NCBI GenBank assembly: GCA_022708005.1
Contig: JAKIZN010000117.1
Span: 1 to 6,027, forward strand
DNA: 6,027 nt
DNA from: Bacteroidota bacterium
GTDB taxonomy: Bacteria > Bacteroidota > Ignavibacteria > Kapaibacteriales > UBA2268
Direction: 5' to 3'
The notes beneath the pieces are model-generated. The model did no database searches and was not told the origin of the DNA. It worked only from the letters and a program-made list of their open reading frames with translations. Made by a program: the position numbers and the translations under genes. Shown here piece after piece: positions 1 to 5,507 of this stretch. Position 1 is the first letter of the stretch. Each line of letters opens with the position of its first letter.

Positions 1-854
1 ACAGAGACATTTCTTTGAGGCAGTTAAGGCTCTCGACAGGAAAAAGGATAAACAACGCTGCTGATGACGTCGCAGGATATATTACCTCGCGCGCACTCAT
101 AGCTCGCAATGGCGCCTTAAAATCATCGCTAAACACAGTCGGCGACGCAAGCAACGTTACTAATATTGTTATGGATTCTCTCGATAACATTAATAGTTTG
201 ATGACGCAAATAAAAGATGCTACTGCTCAAGCGGCATCTGGCGCTCTGGGAACTGACGAAAAAGTTGCTCTTGCAAAGGCAGCTTATAGAATGGCTCAGC
301 AGATCCAAACCGTTGCAGATTCTACTGTATTTGGCGGTGCCCAGCTCCTCAGCGGCTCATATACAGCAAACTTCCTAATAGGACTCGATTCGAGGAATAC
401 GCTGCTGTCAATTAACATTGACATGACTACCACAAATATCGATTTCAATATCGAAAGTAATTATTTCAACACTAACTCTCTGCAAGCGTCAAATTTTGCT
501 GGAGTAACTGGGCTTGACTTGCGGGAATTGAATAATGTTACAATAGACGACCTTGGCATATTTCATGTTGACGTCATTGGCACAACCTTAACAAGCCTTG
601 CTAATGCAATCGATAACGGCAACAAAGTCGCCGCGTACCTTGGCGGTATATCAAACAGGCTAACTTCGCAGGAAGAATTGCTGAAAGGGCAAATTACAAA
701 TTACAATGCGGCAATTTCCCGATTAGAAGACGCCGACGTAGCAAAAGAGCAATTGCAACTGATTAAATCGCAGTTCTTGCAGCAATCTTCATTGATTTCG
801 CTAAGCCAATCGAATCAAAATCCTAACGCATTTATAAGATTATTGCAGGGATAG
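1..854 (+). CDS. fliC: Flagellin, N-terminus cut off by the window edge
   Basis: This is the structural subunit of the flagellar filament, exported through the flagellar type III apparatus and polymerised outside the cell. The visible part is about 284 residues. The reading frame is open from base 3 (RDIS, then LRQLRLSTGKRINNAADDVAG), which matches the conserved flagellin N-terminal helix region, so the true start lies roughly 20-30 codons left of the window. The TTG at 15 is an internal codon and not the start. The N-terminal D0/D1 part continues through a helix containing SLMTQIKDATAQAASG and ends near FGGAQLLSG. A short variable middle follows, then the C-terminal D1/D0 helices with AISRLEDADVAKEQ and a tail ending NAFIRLLQG. 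The middle is small, so the large outer D2/D3 domains of enterobacterial flagellins are reduced or absent. The helix matching the TLR5-recognised site of Salmonella has KDA where that protein has REL. A hook-associated protein such as FlgL is less likely, given the close match at both ends. The family call is firm; the paralogue number is unknown. Confidence 0.93.
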   Translation, partial: RDISLRQLRLSTGKRINNAADDVAGYITSRALIARNGALKSSLNTVGDASNVTNIVMDSLDNINSLMTQIKDATAQAASGALGTDEKVALAKAAYRMAQQIQTVADSTVFGGAQLLSGSYTANFLIGLDSRNTLLSINIDMTTTNIDFNIESNYFNTNSLQASNFAGVTGLDLRELNNVTIDDLGIFHVDVIGTTLTSLANAIDNGNKVAAYLGGISNRLTSQEELLKGQITNYNAAISRLEDADVAKEQLQLIKSQFLQQSSLISLSQSNQNPNAFIRLLQG

Positions 855-863
855 TGCGCTTGG

Positions 864-905
864 CTTCCGGTAATAACTTTACTATTATTATTGTCGGAGA
901 TTTTT
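864..905 (+). terminator. Rho-independent terminator of the flagellin gene
   Basis: Ten bases after the flagellin stop, bases 864-876 pair with 888-899. The stem has about 12 pairs, with one bulged T and two G-T wobbles, closed by an 11-base loop. An A and then five T follow directly (901-905). Position, stem and T-run together make an ordinary intrinsic terminator for the rightward flagellin transcript. It also keeps that transcript from running into the convergent polA gene. Confidence 0.75.
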
Positions 906-947
906 ATGTATTCGCTGTTTTTAATTACATTTGTAGTCAATAACAAA

Positions 948-977
948 CTAAAAGTTCTATTGATAAAATATAGAATT
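948..977 (-). terminator. Possible weak terminator downstream of polA
   Basis: Bases 953-960 and 970-977 form an 8-pair stem, one pair being a G-T wobble, with a 9-base AT-rich loop. Read on the - strand it lies about 10 bases after the polA stop and is followed by a short T run (TTT, then AG). The stem is almost all A-T pairs, so termination strength is doubtful. Apart from this and the flagellin terminator, the 132-base gap between the two convergent genes holds nothing I can recognise. Confidence 0.35.
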
Positions 978-986
978 AAATAGATA

Positions 987-3770
987 TTAATGTGCTTCGA
1001 GCCAGCTTTTGCCAAAGTTGATTTCGATGCCAATAGGCACTTCGCCAAGTGGTAGCGCTTGCACCATCTCTTCTGTGATGATTGCAGATGCCTCCGTGTA
1101 TTCATCTTTAGGTCCGTCGAACACTAGTTCGTCATGAACCTGCATTATCATTCGTGTATTCAATTGCTCGCTATTTAGCCTATTGAATATCCGAATCATT
1201 GCTATTTTAATCATATCCGATGCTGTGCCTTGTATAGGCATATTTATAGCAGCCCTTTCTGCTGCAGCCCGCACATTGCTGTTTTTGCTATTTATATCCG
1301 AAAAATATCTCCTTCGCCCGCAAAGCGTTTCGGCATATCCATTTTGCCTTGTAAGCTCAATCGTTTTATTGATATACTCTTTGATAGATGGATATTTTGC
1401 GAAATAATTGCTAATAATATCGCTTGCCTCCTTTCTGCTTATTCCCAACCTTTGCGACAGTCCAAAACTGCCAAGCCCGTATAATATGCCGAAGTTAACC
1501 GTTTTAGCTGTCCGTCTCATTGATGCAGTTACCTCGTCCAGCGAGACTCCAAACAAAGTAGAAGCAGTTGCCGAATGAATATCTATATTATTTTTAAATG
1601 CGTTAATCAAATTTTTGTCATTGCAAATATGCGCCATTACCCGAAGTTCAATTTGCGAATAGTCGGCTGATATTATTACGTTGCTCTCGCCCGATGGTAT
1701 AAAAGCACGCCTTATTTCTCTGCCAATTTCCGTACGAATCGGTATATTCTGCAAATTTGGATCAGTCGAAGATAGCCTTCCAGTTGAAGCAACTGTTTGA
1801 TTATACGTCGTATGAACTTTCCCCGTATCTATATTCATAAGTTCTGGCAGCGCATCGAGATATGTCGATTTTAGCTTTACAAGTTGCCTATACCGCAGCA
1901 CTACGTCCGCAATTGGAAATTTTGTCGCAAGCTCTGCAAGAACTTGAGCATCAGTGCTATATCCAGTCTTTGTTTTTTTGTGAATAGGTATTTGCAATTT
2001 TTCAAATAAAATTTCTCCTAACTGCTTGGGCGAATCAATATTAAACGCTTCGCCCGCCATATCGTATATTTCTTTTCTTAAGATTTCTATTTCTTTTGCT
2101 AAATTTTCAGATATTTCCTTCAAAGAGCTTGTGTCAATCTTCACTCCCCGATGCTCCATATCGGTTAGCACATATATAAGCGGGAATTCAATTTCATCGG
2201 CAAGCCGCGACATATTTGACTCAAGCAATTTTTTATGCAGCATATTTTTTAACTTTAATGCCAAATCGGCATCTTCGCAGGCATAGCGAGCCGCAGTTTC
2301 TATATCCACTTGGCGCATCGATATTTGCTTGGACTTCTTTTCGCCAATTAGTTCTGAAATAGCAATAGGCTTATAATTGAGCCATCGCTCCGATAGAGCA
2401 TCTAAATTATGCCGCTCGTCCGGATTGAGCAAATAATCTGCAACCATAGAGTCAAATATAATTGGGCGGACATCTATGCCAATCCTTTTAGCTATAAAAG
2501 CATCAAACTTTACATTTTGCCCGCATTTGCCGACTTTTTCATCTTCGAGTAATAACTTTACTTGGCTTATTGCAAAGTTATATGGTATCAAACGGTCATC
2601 TTGCTGACTGCTGTCCGATTGCATAGCGAATAATGAAGCTGGGTCGCTCTTTAACTCCGCTGAATACGGAGAGCCTATAGGCAAATAAAAAGCTTCGTTC
2701 TCTTTGGCAGATAGAGCAATCTCCACTATTTCGCAGGTCATTCTATCTAACGAATCTGTTTCAAAATCAAACGATACAGCGTCAAACTTTCTGAGATATT
2801 CTATCACCTCTTTTAGCTTCTCTTTCGTAACAGTTTGATAATTAATCGGCTGTTCATCGATATTAGTTACAGTGTCCGCTTGAGCGCCAGTAAAATTTAA
2901 TTTTTTCCTCCATTTTTCGCGAATAGTAATAAAGCTCTGCTCAGCAAAAAACGCATCTAATGGGCTAGGGTCGATTGGGCTAATAGCAGCATCTTCTATG
3001 TTAAAGCTAATTGGAACATTAATTTCTATCGTAACAAGTTTTTTCGCGAGAAAAGCATTTTCTTTATCGTTGATTAACTTGTTTCGCACAGAGTCCTTTT
3101 CTATGCTTCCTAAATTGTCATAAATATTCTCAATAGTTTTAAATTTCTGAATAATTGGTATTGCCGTCTTTTCGCCGATGCCTTTCACCCCGGGCACGTT
3201 ATCGCTTGAATCGCCAATGAGCGACAGCACATCAACAACATTTTCTGGGGCAACTCCAAATTTTTCTAACACTTGCTCTCGCTGCACTATTTCAAAATCT
3301 TCGCCATGCCGCCCCGGCTTCATTAAAGATATATTATCATCAACTAACTGATAGTAATCTTTATCGCTTGTGATGCAAACAGCTTTCCAATTATTCTCCG
3401 ATGCTCTTTTGGCAATCGTTCCGATAAGGTCATCGGCTTCATAGCCGGGTAATTCCAATTGCTTGATGCCTATTAGCTCGATAAATTTCTTGATTTTCAG
3501 AAGTTGCGGGGCAAGCTCCTCGGGAAATTCTTGCCTATTAGCCTTATATTTATCATACATTTTATGTCTAAAAGTAGGCTGCTCGGTATCGAACACGACA
3601 AGTATATTTTGCGGATTTTCCTTTTCCAATATTGACGACAAAGTATTCACAAAGCCAAATATCGCACCTGTCGGCTCGCCACTCGCATTTTTCAAATTAG
3701 AGCTTAGCATTGCGTGGTAGGCTCTGAAGACTAAACTCATTCCATCTATTAAATATATTTTGTCCTGCAC
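987..3770 (-). CDS. polA: DNA polymerase I, full length, three active domains
   Basis: A 927-residue family A DNA polymerase acting in Okazaki fragment maturation and excision repair in the cytoplasm. Residues 1 to about 290 form the 5' nuclease domain, with acidic metal ligands visible in LIDG (D9), VVFD (D61), EADD (111-114), TSDKD (134-138) and GDSSDNVPG (186-194). Residues about 310-515 form the 3'-5' exonuclease domain, with all three motifs intact: DFE (D335, E337), NVKFD (N419, D423) and YACED (Y496, D500). The polymerase domain follows: TGRLSSTDPNLQNIP, motif A DYSQIELR (D703), motif B RRTAKTVNFGILYG (K756, F760, Y764) and motif C QVHDELV (H879, D880, E881). The phenylalanine in motif B is the usual residue at the position that governs discrimination against dideoxynucleotides. 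Compared with E. coli Pol I, the gap between exonuclease motifs I and II is about 19 residues longer. The start is a GTG with a well-placed GAGG five bases upstream; the nearby ATG at 3772 is out of frame. It is separated from accD by 269 bases and probably has its own promoter, which I could not pin down. Confidence 0.98.
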   Translation of the reverse strand: MQDKIYLIDGMSLVFRAYHAMLSSNLKNASGEPTGAIFGFVNTLSSILEKENPQNILVVFDTEQPTFRHKMYDKYKANRQEFPEELAPQLLKIKKFIELIGIKQLELPGYEADDLIGTIAKRASENNWKAVCITSDKDYYQLVDDNISLMKPGRHGEDFEIVQREQVLEKFGVAPENVVDVLSLIGDSSDNVPGVKGIGEKTAIPIIQKFKTIENIYDNLGSIEKDSVRNKLINDKENAFLAKKLVTIEINVPISFNIEDAAISPIDPSPLDAFFAEQSFITIREKWRKKLNFTGAQADTVTNIDEQPINYQTVTKEKLKEVIEYLRKFDAVSFDFETDSLDRMTCEIVEIALSAKENEAFYLPIGSPYSAELKSDPASLFAMQSDSSQQDDRLIPYNFAISQVKLLLEDEKVGKCGQNVKFDAFIAKRIGIDVRPIIFDSMVADYLLNPDERHNLDALSERWLNYKPIAISELIGEKKSKQISMRQVDIETAARYACEDADLALKLKNMLHKKLLESNMSRLADEIEFPLIYVLTDMEHRGVKIDTSSLKEISENLAKEIEILRKEIYDMAGEAFNIDSPKQLGEILFEKLQIPIHKKTKTGYSTDAQVLAELATKFPIADVVLRYRQLVKLKSTYLDALPELMNIDTGKVHTTYNQTVASTGRLSSTDPNLQNIPIRTEIGREIRRAFIPSGESNVIISADYSQIELRVMAHICNDKNLINAFKNNIDIHSATASTLFGVSLDEVTASMRRTAKTVNFGILYGLGSFGLSQRLGISRKEASDIISNYFAKYPSIKEYINKTIELTRQNGYAETLCGRRRYFSDINSKNSNVRAAAERAAINMPIQGTASDMIKIAMIRIFNRLNSEQLNTRMIMQVHDELVFDGPKDEYTEASAIITEEMVQALPLGEVPIGIEINFGKSWLEAH

Positions 3771-3774
3771 ATTT

Positions 3775-3780
3775 ACCTCA
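3775..3780 (-). promoter_or_regulatory. Ribosome binding site fixing the polA GTG start
   Basis: Read on the - strand the sequence is TGAGGT, then AAAT and the GTG codon. GAGG lies 5 bases before GTG, a standard Shine-Dalgarno spacing. It supports initiation at this GTG and not at the overlapping ATG one base earlier, which is in another frame. Confidence 0.7.
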
Positions 3781-3871
3781 AGATAAAAATCATTATGGAT
3801 ATAACTATGTGAAAAAATATTGCCTTACGCTGATAAACCCAAATAATTCAATAGAAACTTTCCCGTTGTCT

Positions 3872-3982
3872 ATTCGCTGTTCCCCAGATGGGGCTGTCTC
3901 ATAGGGTAACAAGTGGGAGCGTCAGCGTTTTCCAGATGTCCTACACCTTCGAGGTGTAGGACATCTTAAAGCCTAAGCGAAT
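3872..3982. repeat. Hairpin-rich intergenic element, possible REP/MITE-like repeat or structured RNA
   Basis: This compact block lies between accD and polA and is visibly more GC-rich than the AT-rich sequence on its polA side. It is bounded by a 7-base inverted repeat, ATTCGCT (3872-3878) and AGCGAAT (3976-3982). Inside are a CCCC/GGGG hairpin with loop AGAT (3882-3893) and a perfect 15-bp hairpin (3934-3966, listed separately). CCAGATG occurs twice, at 3884-3890 and 3932-3938. The segment 3890-3900, GGGGCTGTCTC, resembles terminal sequences I associate with some insertion sequences, but this is from memory and unproven. No open frame of note lies within it. It may be a short repeat mobilised in trans, a decayed insertion-sequence end, or a transcribed structured RNA. 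The remainder of the 269-base gap (3771-3871) holds the polA leader. Confidence 0.45.
3934..3966. repeat. Perfect 15-bp inverted repeat with 3-base loop
   Basis: AGATGTCCTACACCT (3934-3948) is exactly complementary to AGGTGTAGGACATCT (3952-3966), separated by TCG. No T run follows on either strand: the + strand continues TAAAGCC and the - strand GGAAAACG. It is therefore not a classic intrinsic terminator. It could still stall transcription or protect the 3' end of the accD message, since it lies 74 bases past the accD stop. A stem this perfect suggests a recently spread repeat or selection on the folded form. Confidence 0.85.
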
Positions 3983-4042
3983 CCAAGAGCTTCCCTGCTG
4001 ATAATTTAGCGATTGCCTGCTCACCATCTAAAGCCGCGGCTA
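3966..4042 (-). other. Possible accD C-terminal extension in the -1 frame
   Basis: AccD ends with codons GAA AAA TAG. If one base is re-read within the run of five A, or one A has been lost there, translation would continue past TAG for 25 residues to a TAA at 3966-3968. The resulting tail begins IAAALDGEQAIAKL and ends KLLDSLRL, a composition typical of a soluble amphipathic helix. The TAA touches the edge of the 15-bp hairpin. Chance alone would leave a frame of this length open about a quarter to a third of the time, so the case rests on composition and position. AccD is complete without the tail. Other readings are a lost ancestral C-terminus, a sequencing error in the A run, or coincidence. 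Confidence 0.25.
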
Positions 4043-4879
4043 TTTTTCGAACCACTGCAAAACGCTTGTTAGCTTCTCTTTTAGCTCTTTTCTATCAACG
4101 ATAAAGTCGATAAAACCCTTGTCTAATAGGAATTCGGAGCGTTGAAATCCAGCAGGCAACTTCTTTTTGATAGTTTGCTCTATAACTCTCGGTCCAGCAA
4201 AACCAATCAAAGCACCCGGTTCGGCGATATTAATATCGCCAAGCATAGCATAAGAAGCCGTTACTCCGCCTGTTGTCGGATCGGTCAGCATAGAAATATA
4301 TGGCACGCCTGCTTCGCCAAGCTCTGCCAGCACAGCAGAAGTCTTTGCCATTTGCATAAGAGATAAAGCGGCTTCCTGCATTCTTGCACCGCCAGATGCG
4401 GAAATAATCATTAGTGGCACTTTTTTATCAAGCGAATACTTCGCCGCTCTATATATTTTTTCGCCGACTACGCTCCCCATAGAGCCGCCAATAAATGAAA
4501 AATTCATTATAGCAATAGATAGCTTTTTCCCATTAACTGTGCCATAGCCCGTTATTATCGCATCATTAAAGCCAGACTTCTCTATGCTATCGGCTATCCG
4601 CTCTTTATATGGCTTGGTATCTGTAAAATCAAGCGGGTCGCCAGAAAAAATATTTTCATTTGTTTCAACAAAGCTACCTTCGTCAAATATAAAGCTAATA
4701 TATTCATTAGAGCCAACTCTAAAATGATAGCGACATTTTATGCAAGTGAAGTAGTTCAACTCCAACTCTTTTTTGTAAATGACCTCACCGCAACTCGGGC
4801 ATTTAGTCCAAAGCCCATCGGGCATCTCCCGCTGCTGTTCAGTGTTTATATTAGCTTTTTGCCTGTTGAACCATGCCAT
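4040..4879 (-). CDS. accD: Acetyl-CoA carboxylase carboxyltransferase subunit beta
   Basis: This protein forms, with AccA, the cytoplasmic carboxyltransferase that moves the carboxyl group from carboxybiotin on AccB to acetyl-CoA, giving malonyl-CoA for fatty-acid synthesis. The 279 residues begin with a zinc ribbon, CPSC (C27, C30) and CIKC (C46, C49), as in the E. coli protein. The crotonase-fold core follows, with DAIITGYGTVNGK (106-118), FIGGSMGSVVGEK (129-141), SASGGARMQE (160-169), DPTTGGVTASYA (200-211), GFAGPRVIEQT (226-236) and LPAGFQRSEFLLDKG (241-255). The SGGAR and GFAGPR segments belong to the acyl-CoA-binding and oxyanion region. It lacks the proline-rich tail of E. coli AccD. 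The ATG at 4879 lies 5 bases after the stop of the upstream unknown gene, with only a weak GGA eight bases before it, so translational coupling is likely. No accA is in the window. An open frame continues past its stop in the -1 frame (see the separate entry). Confidence 0.98.
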   Translation of the reverse strand: MAWFNRQKANINTEQQREMPDGLWTKCPSCGEVIYKKELELNYFTCIKCRYHFRVGSNEYISFIFDEGSFVETNENIFSGDPLDFTDTKPYKERIADSIEKSGFNDAIITGYGTVNGKKLSIAIMNFSFIGGSMGSVVGEKIYRAAKYSLDKKVPLMIISASGGARMQEAALSLMQMAKTSAVLAELGEAGVPYISMLTDPTTGGVTASYAMLGDINIAEPGALIGFAGPRVIEQTIKKKLPAGFQRSEFLLDKGFIDFIVDRKELKEKLTSVLQWFEK

Positions 4880-4884
4880 AACGC

Positions 4885-5412
4885 TTATCCATTTAATTTA
4901 ACATTTAAAACGTCCGAAAGCTCGGAATTATAAATATGCAGAATATTTTTGTAGTATATATTTTCTTCGGTGTTGTAAAATGGTGCTAACTTTATAAGCA
5001 CGCCCATCATACCCATATTTGAGAATTGCCCGCGGTTCATCATTAACTTATCTTGAGCCTTATAAATAATAGATATTTCTTTGCCCATATAAGGTCTTAA
5101 ATTAGAAATAATCTGCGATTTTATTTCTTTAACTTTCAATTTATCGTCTAAAGAAAAAGTTCTCTTTCCACGCATAAGGTCAATAAAATTTGCGTTGTAC
5201 GCATTTAGCAAAGCTAGTTCATTATTTATAAAAAATGGTACAATCACTTGTGAATTATCAACTTCCGACTTCATTATTAATTTGTCGCTTAAAACTGTGT
5301 CTAACACTCCCGATTTCATGGCAATTTTGCCATTATCATTGAATACGCAATAAATTGTGCTTCTAACATGCTTATTGAGCAACTGCACAACAAAATCTGG
5401 CAACATAGTCAT
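4885..5412 (-). CDS. Unknown protein with two similar Sm/SH3-barrel-like halves
   Basis: I do not recognise this 175-residue protein. It has no signal peptide and no membrane segment, so it is probably cytoplasmic. It seems to contain an internal duplication. Residues about 11-71 (LLNKHVRSTIYCVF, then GKIAMKSGVL, then DKLIMK) line up with residues about 104-162 (NLRPYMGKEISIIY, then DKLMMNRGQF, then GVLIKL). Shared features are a hydrophobic strand after a basic or glycine turn, a G/D-K-hydrophobic-x-M-x-x-G turn, another strand ending in K, and a closing strand (FFINNELALLNAYN against IYYKNILHIYN). This alternation resembles Sm/Lsm or SH3-like small barrels, which often bind RNA or protein, but the fold is inferred by eye only. 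The linker (about 80-103) is charged and probably helical. I chose ATG 5412, preceded by AAAGAG; ATG 5406 is possible and TTG 5427 less likely. The gene lies 5 bases before accD, so it is probably co-transcribed with it. Confidence 0.85.
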   Translation of the reverse strand: MTMLPDFVVQLLNKHVRSTIYCVFNDNGKIAMKSGVLDTVLSDKLIMKSEVDNSQVIVPFFINNELALLNAYNANFIDLMRGKRTFSLDDKLKVKEIKSQIISNLRPYMGKEISIIYKAQDKLMMNRGQFSNMGMMGVLIKLAPFYNTEENIYYKNILHIYNSELSDVLNVKLNG

Positions 5413-5507
5413 TTTACTCTTTCTCAATTATTTTATTTTTACAAATCATTTTTTTTATTTAAGTTGATTTTTGCCAATACGTCATTTTAAGAAACGGAGA
5501 TACGCAA
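5413..5507. promoter_or_regulatory. Divergent intergenic region, probable promoters for both flanking genes
   Basis: These 95 bases separate two genes transcribed away from each other, so each promoter should lie here. The region is very AT-rich, with a run of eight T (5450-5457). On the - strand, ATGACG, 17 bases, then TTAAAT (4/6 matches each to sigma-70 boxes) could drive the unknown gene and accD. On the + strand, TTGATT (5464-5469) has no convincing partner at the right distance. The boxes are weak and the exact sites are uncertain. Confidence 0.3.
5496..5499 (+). promoter_or_regulatory. Ribosome binding site for the lipoprotein GTG start
   Basis: GGAG is followed by 8 bases and then GTG at 5508. 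It decides the start of a gene that would otherwise lack a clear initiation codon: the next in-frame residues already form the signal peptide, and no ATG precedes them. Confidence 0.7.

Noticed and set aside
15..17. TTG as the start codon of the flagellin gene
   Set aside because: The frame stays open to base 3 and the residues before TTG (RDIS) continue the conserved flagellin helix, so the gene begins outside the window.
908..918. TATTCGCTGTT shared with 3871-3881
   Set aside because: An 11-base match in AT-rich intergenic DNA, with no flanking similarity and no hairpin at the first site; chance is the simpler explanation.
815..1105. 96-residue open frame on the - strand
   Set aside because: It overlaps the 3' ends of both flagellin and polA and the terminator between them, and its translation looks unlike a protein family.
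1183..1484. Two overlapping + strand open frames of 74 and 84 residues
   Set aside because: They lie wholly opposite the conserved polymerase domain of polA and are antisense shadows.
2026..2286. 86-residue + strand open frame
   Set aside because: Antisense shadow of polA; its Ser/Ile/Phe-rich composition is the usual result of reading an AT-rich gene backwards.
3463..3720. 85-residue + strand open frame
   Set aside because: Opposite the 5' nuclease domain of polA, with no separate ribosome site or family resemblance.
4032..4041. AGCCGCGGCT palindrome just after the accD stop, as a terminator
   Set aside because: The palindrome is only 10 bases with no room for a loop, and no T run follows it in the accD direction.
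4142..4366. 74-residue + strand open frame
   Set aside because: Opposite the most conserved part of accD, so it is a shadow.
4724..4933. 69-residue + strand open frame
   Set aside because: Covers the accD 5' end and the end of the upstream gene in antisense; no supporting signal.
5413..5427. TTG at 5427 as the start of the unknown gene
   Set aside because: It gives only five extra residues. The GAG-rich ribosome-binding sequence lies between it and the ATG at 5412, which fits initiation at an ATG.
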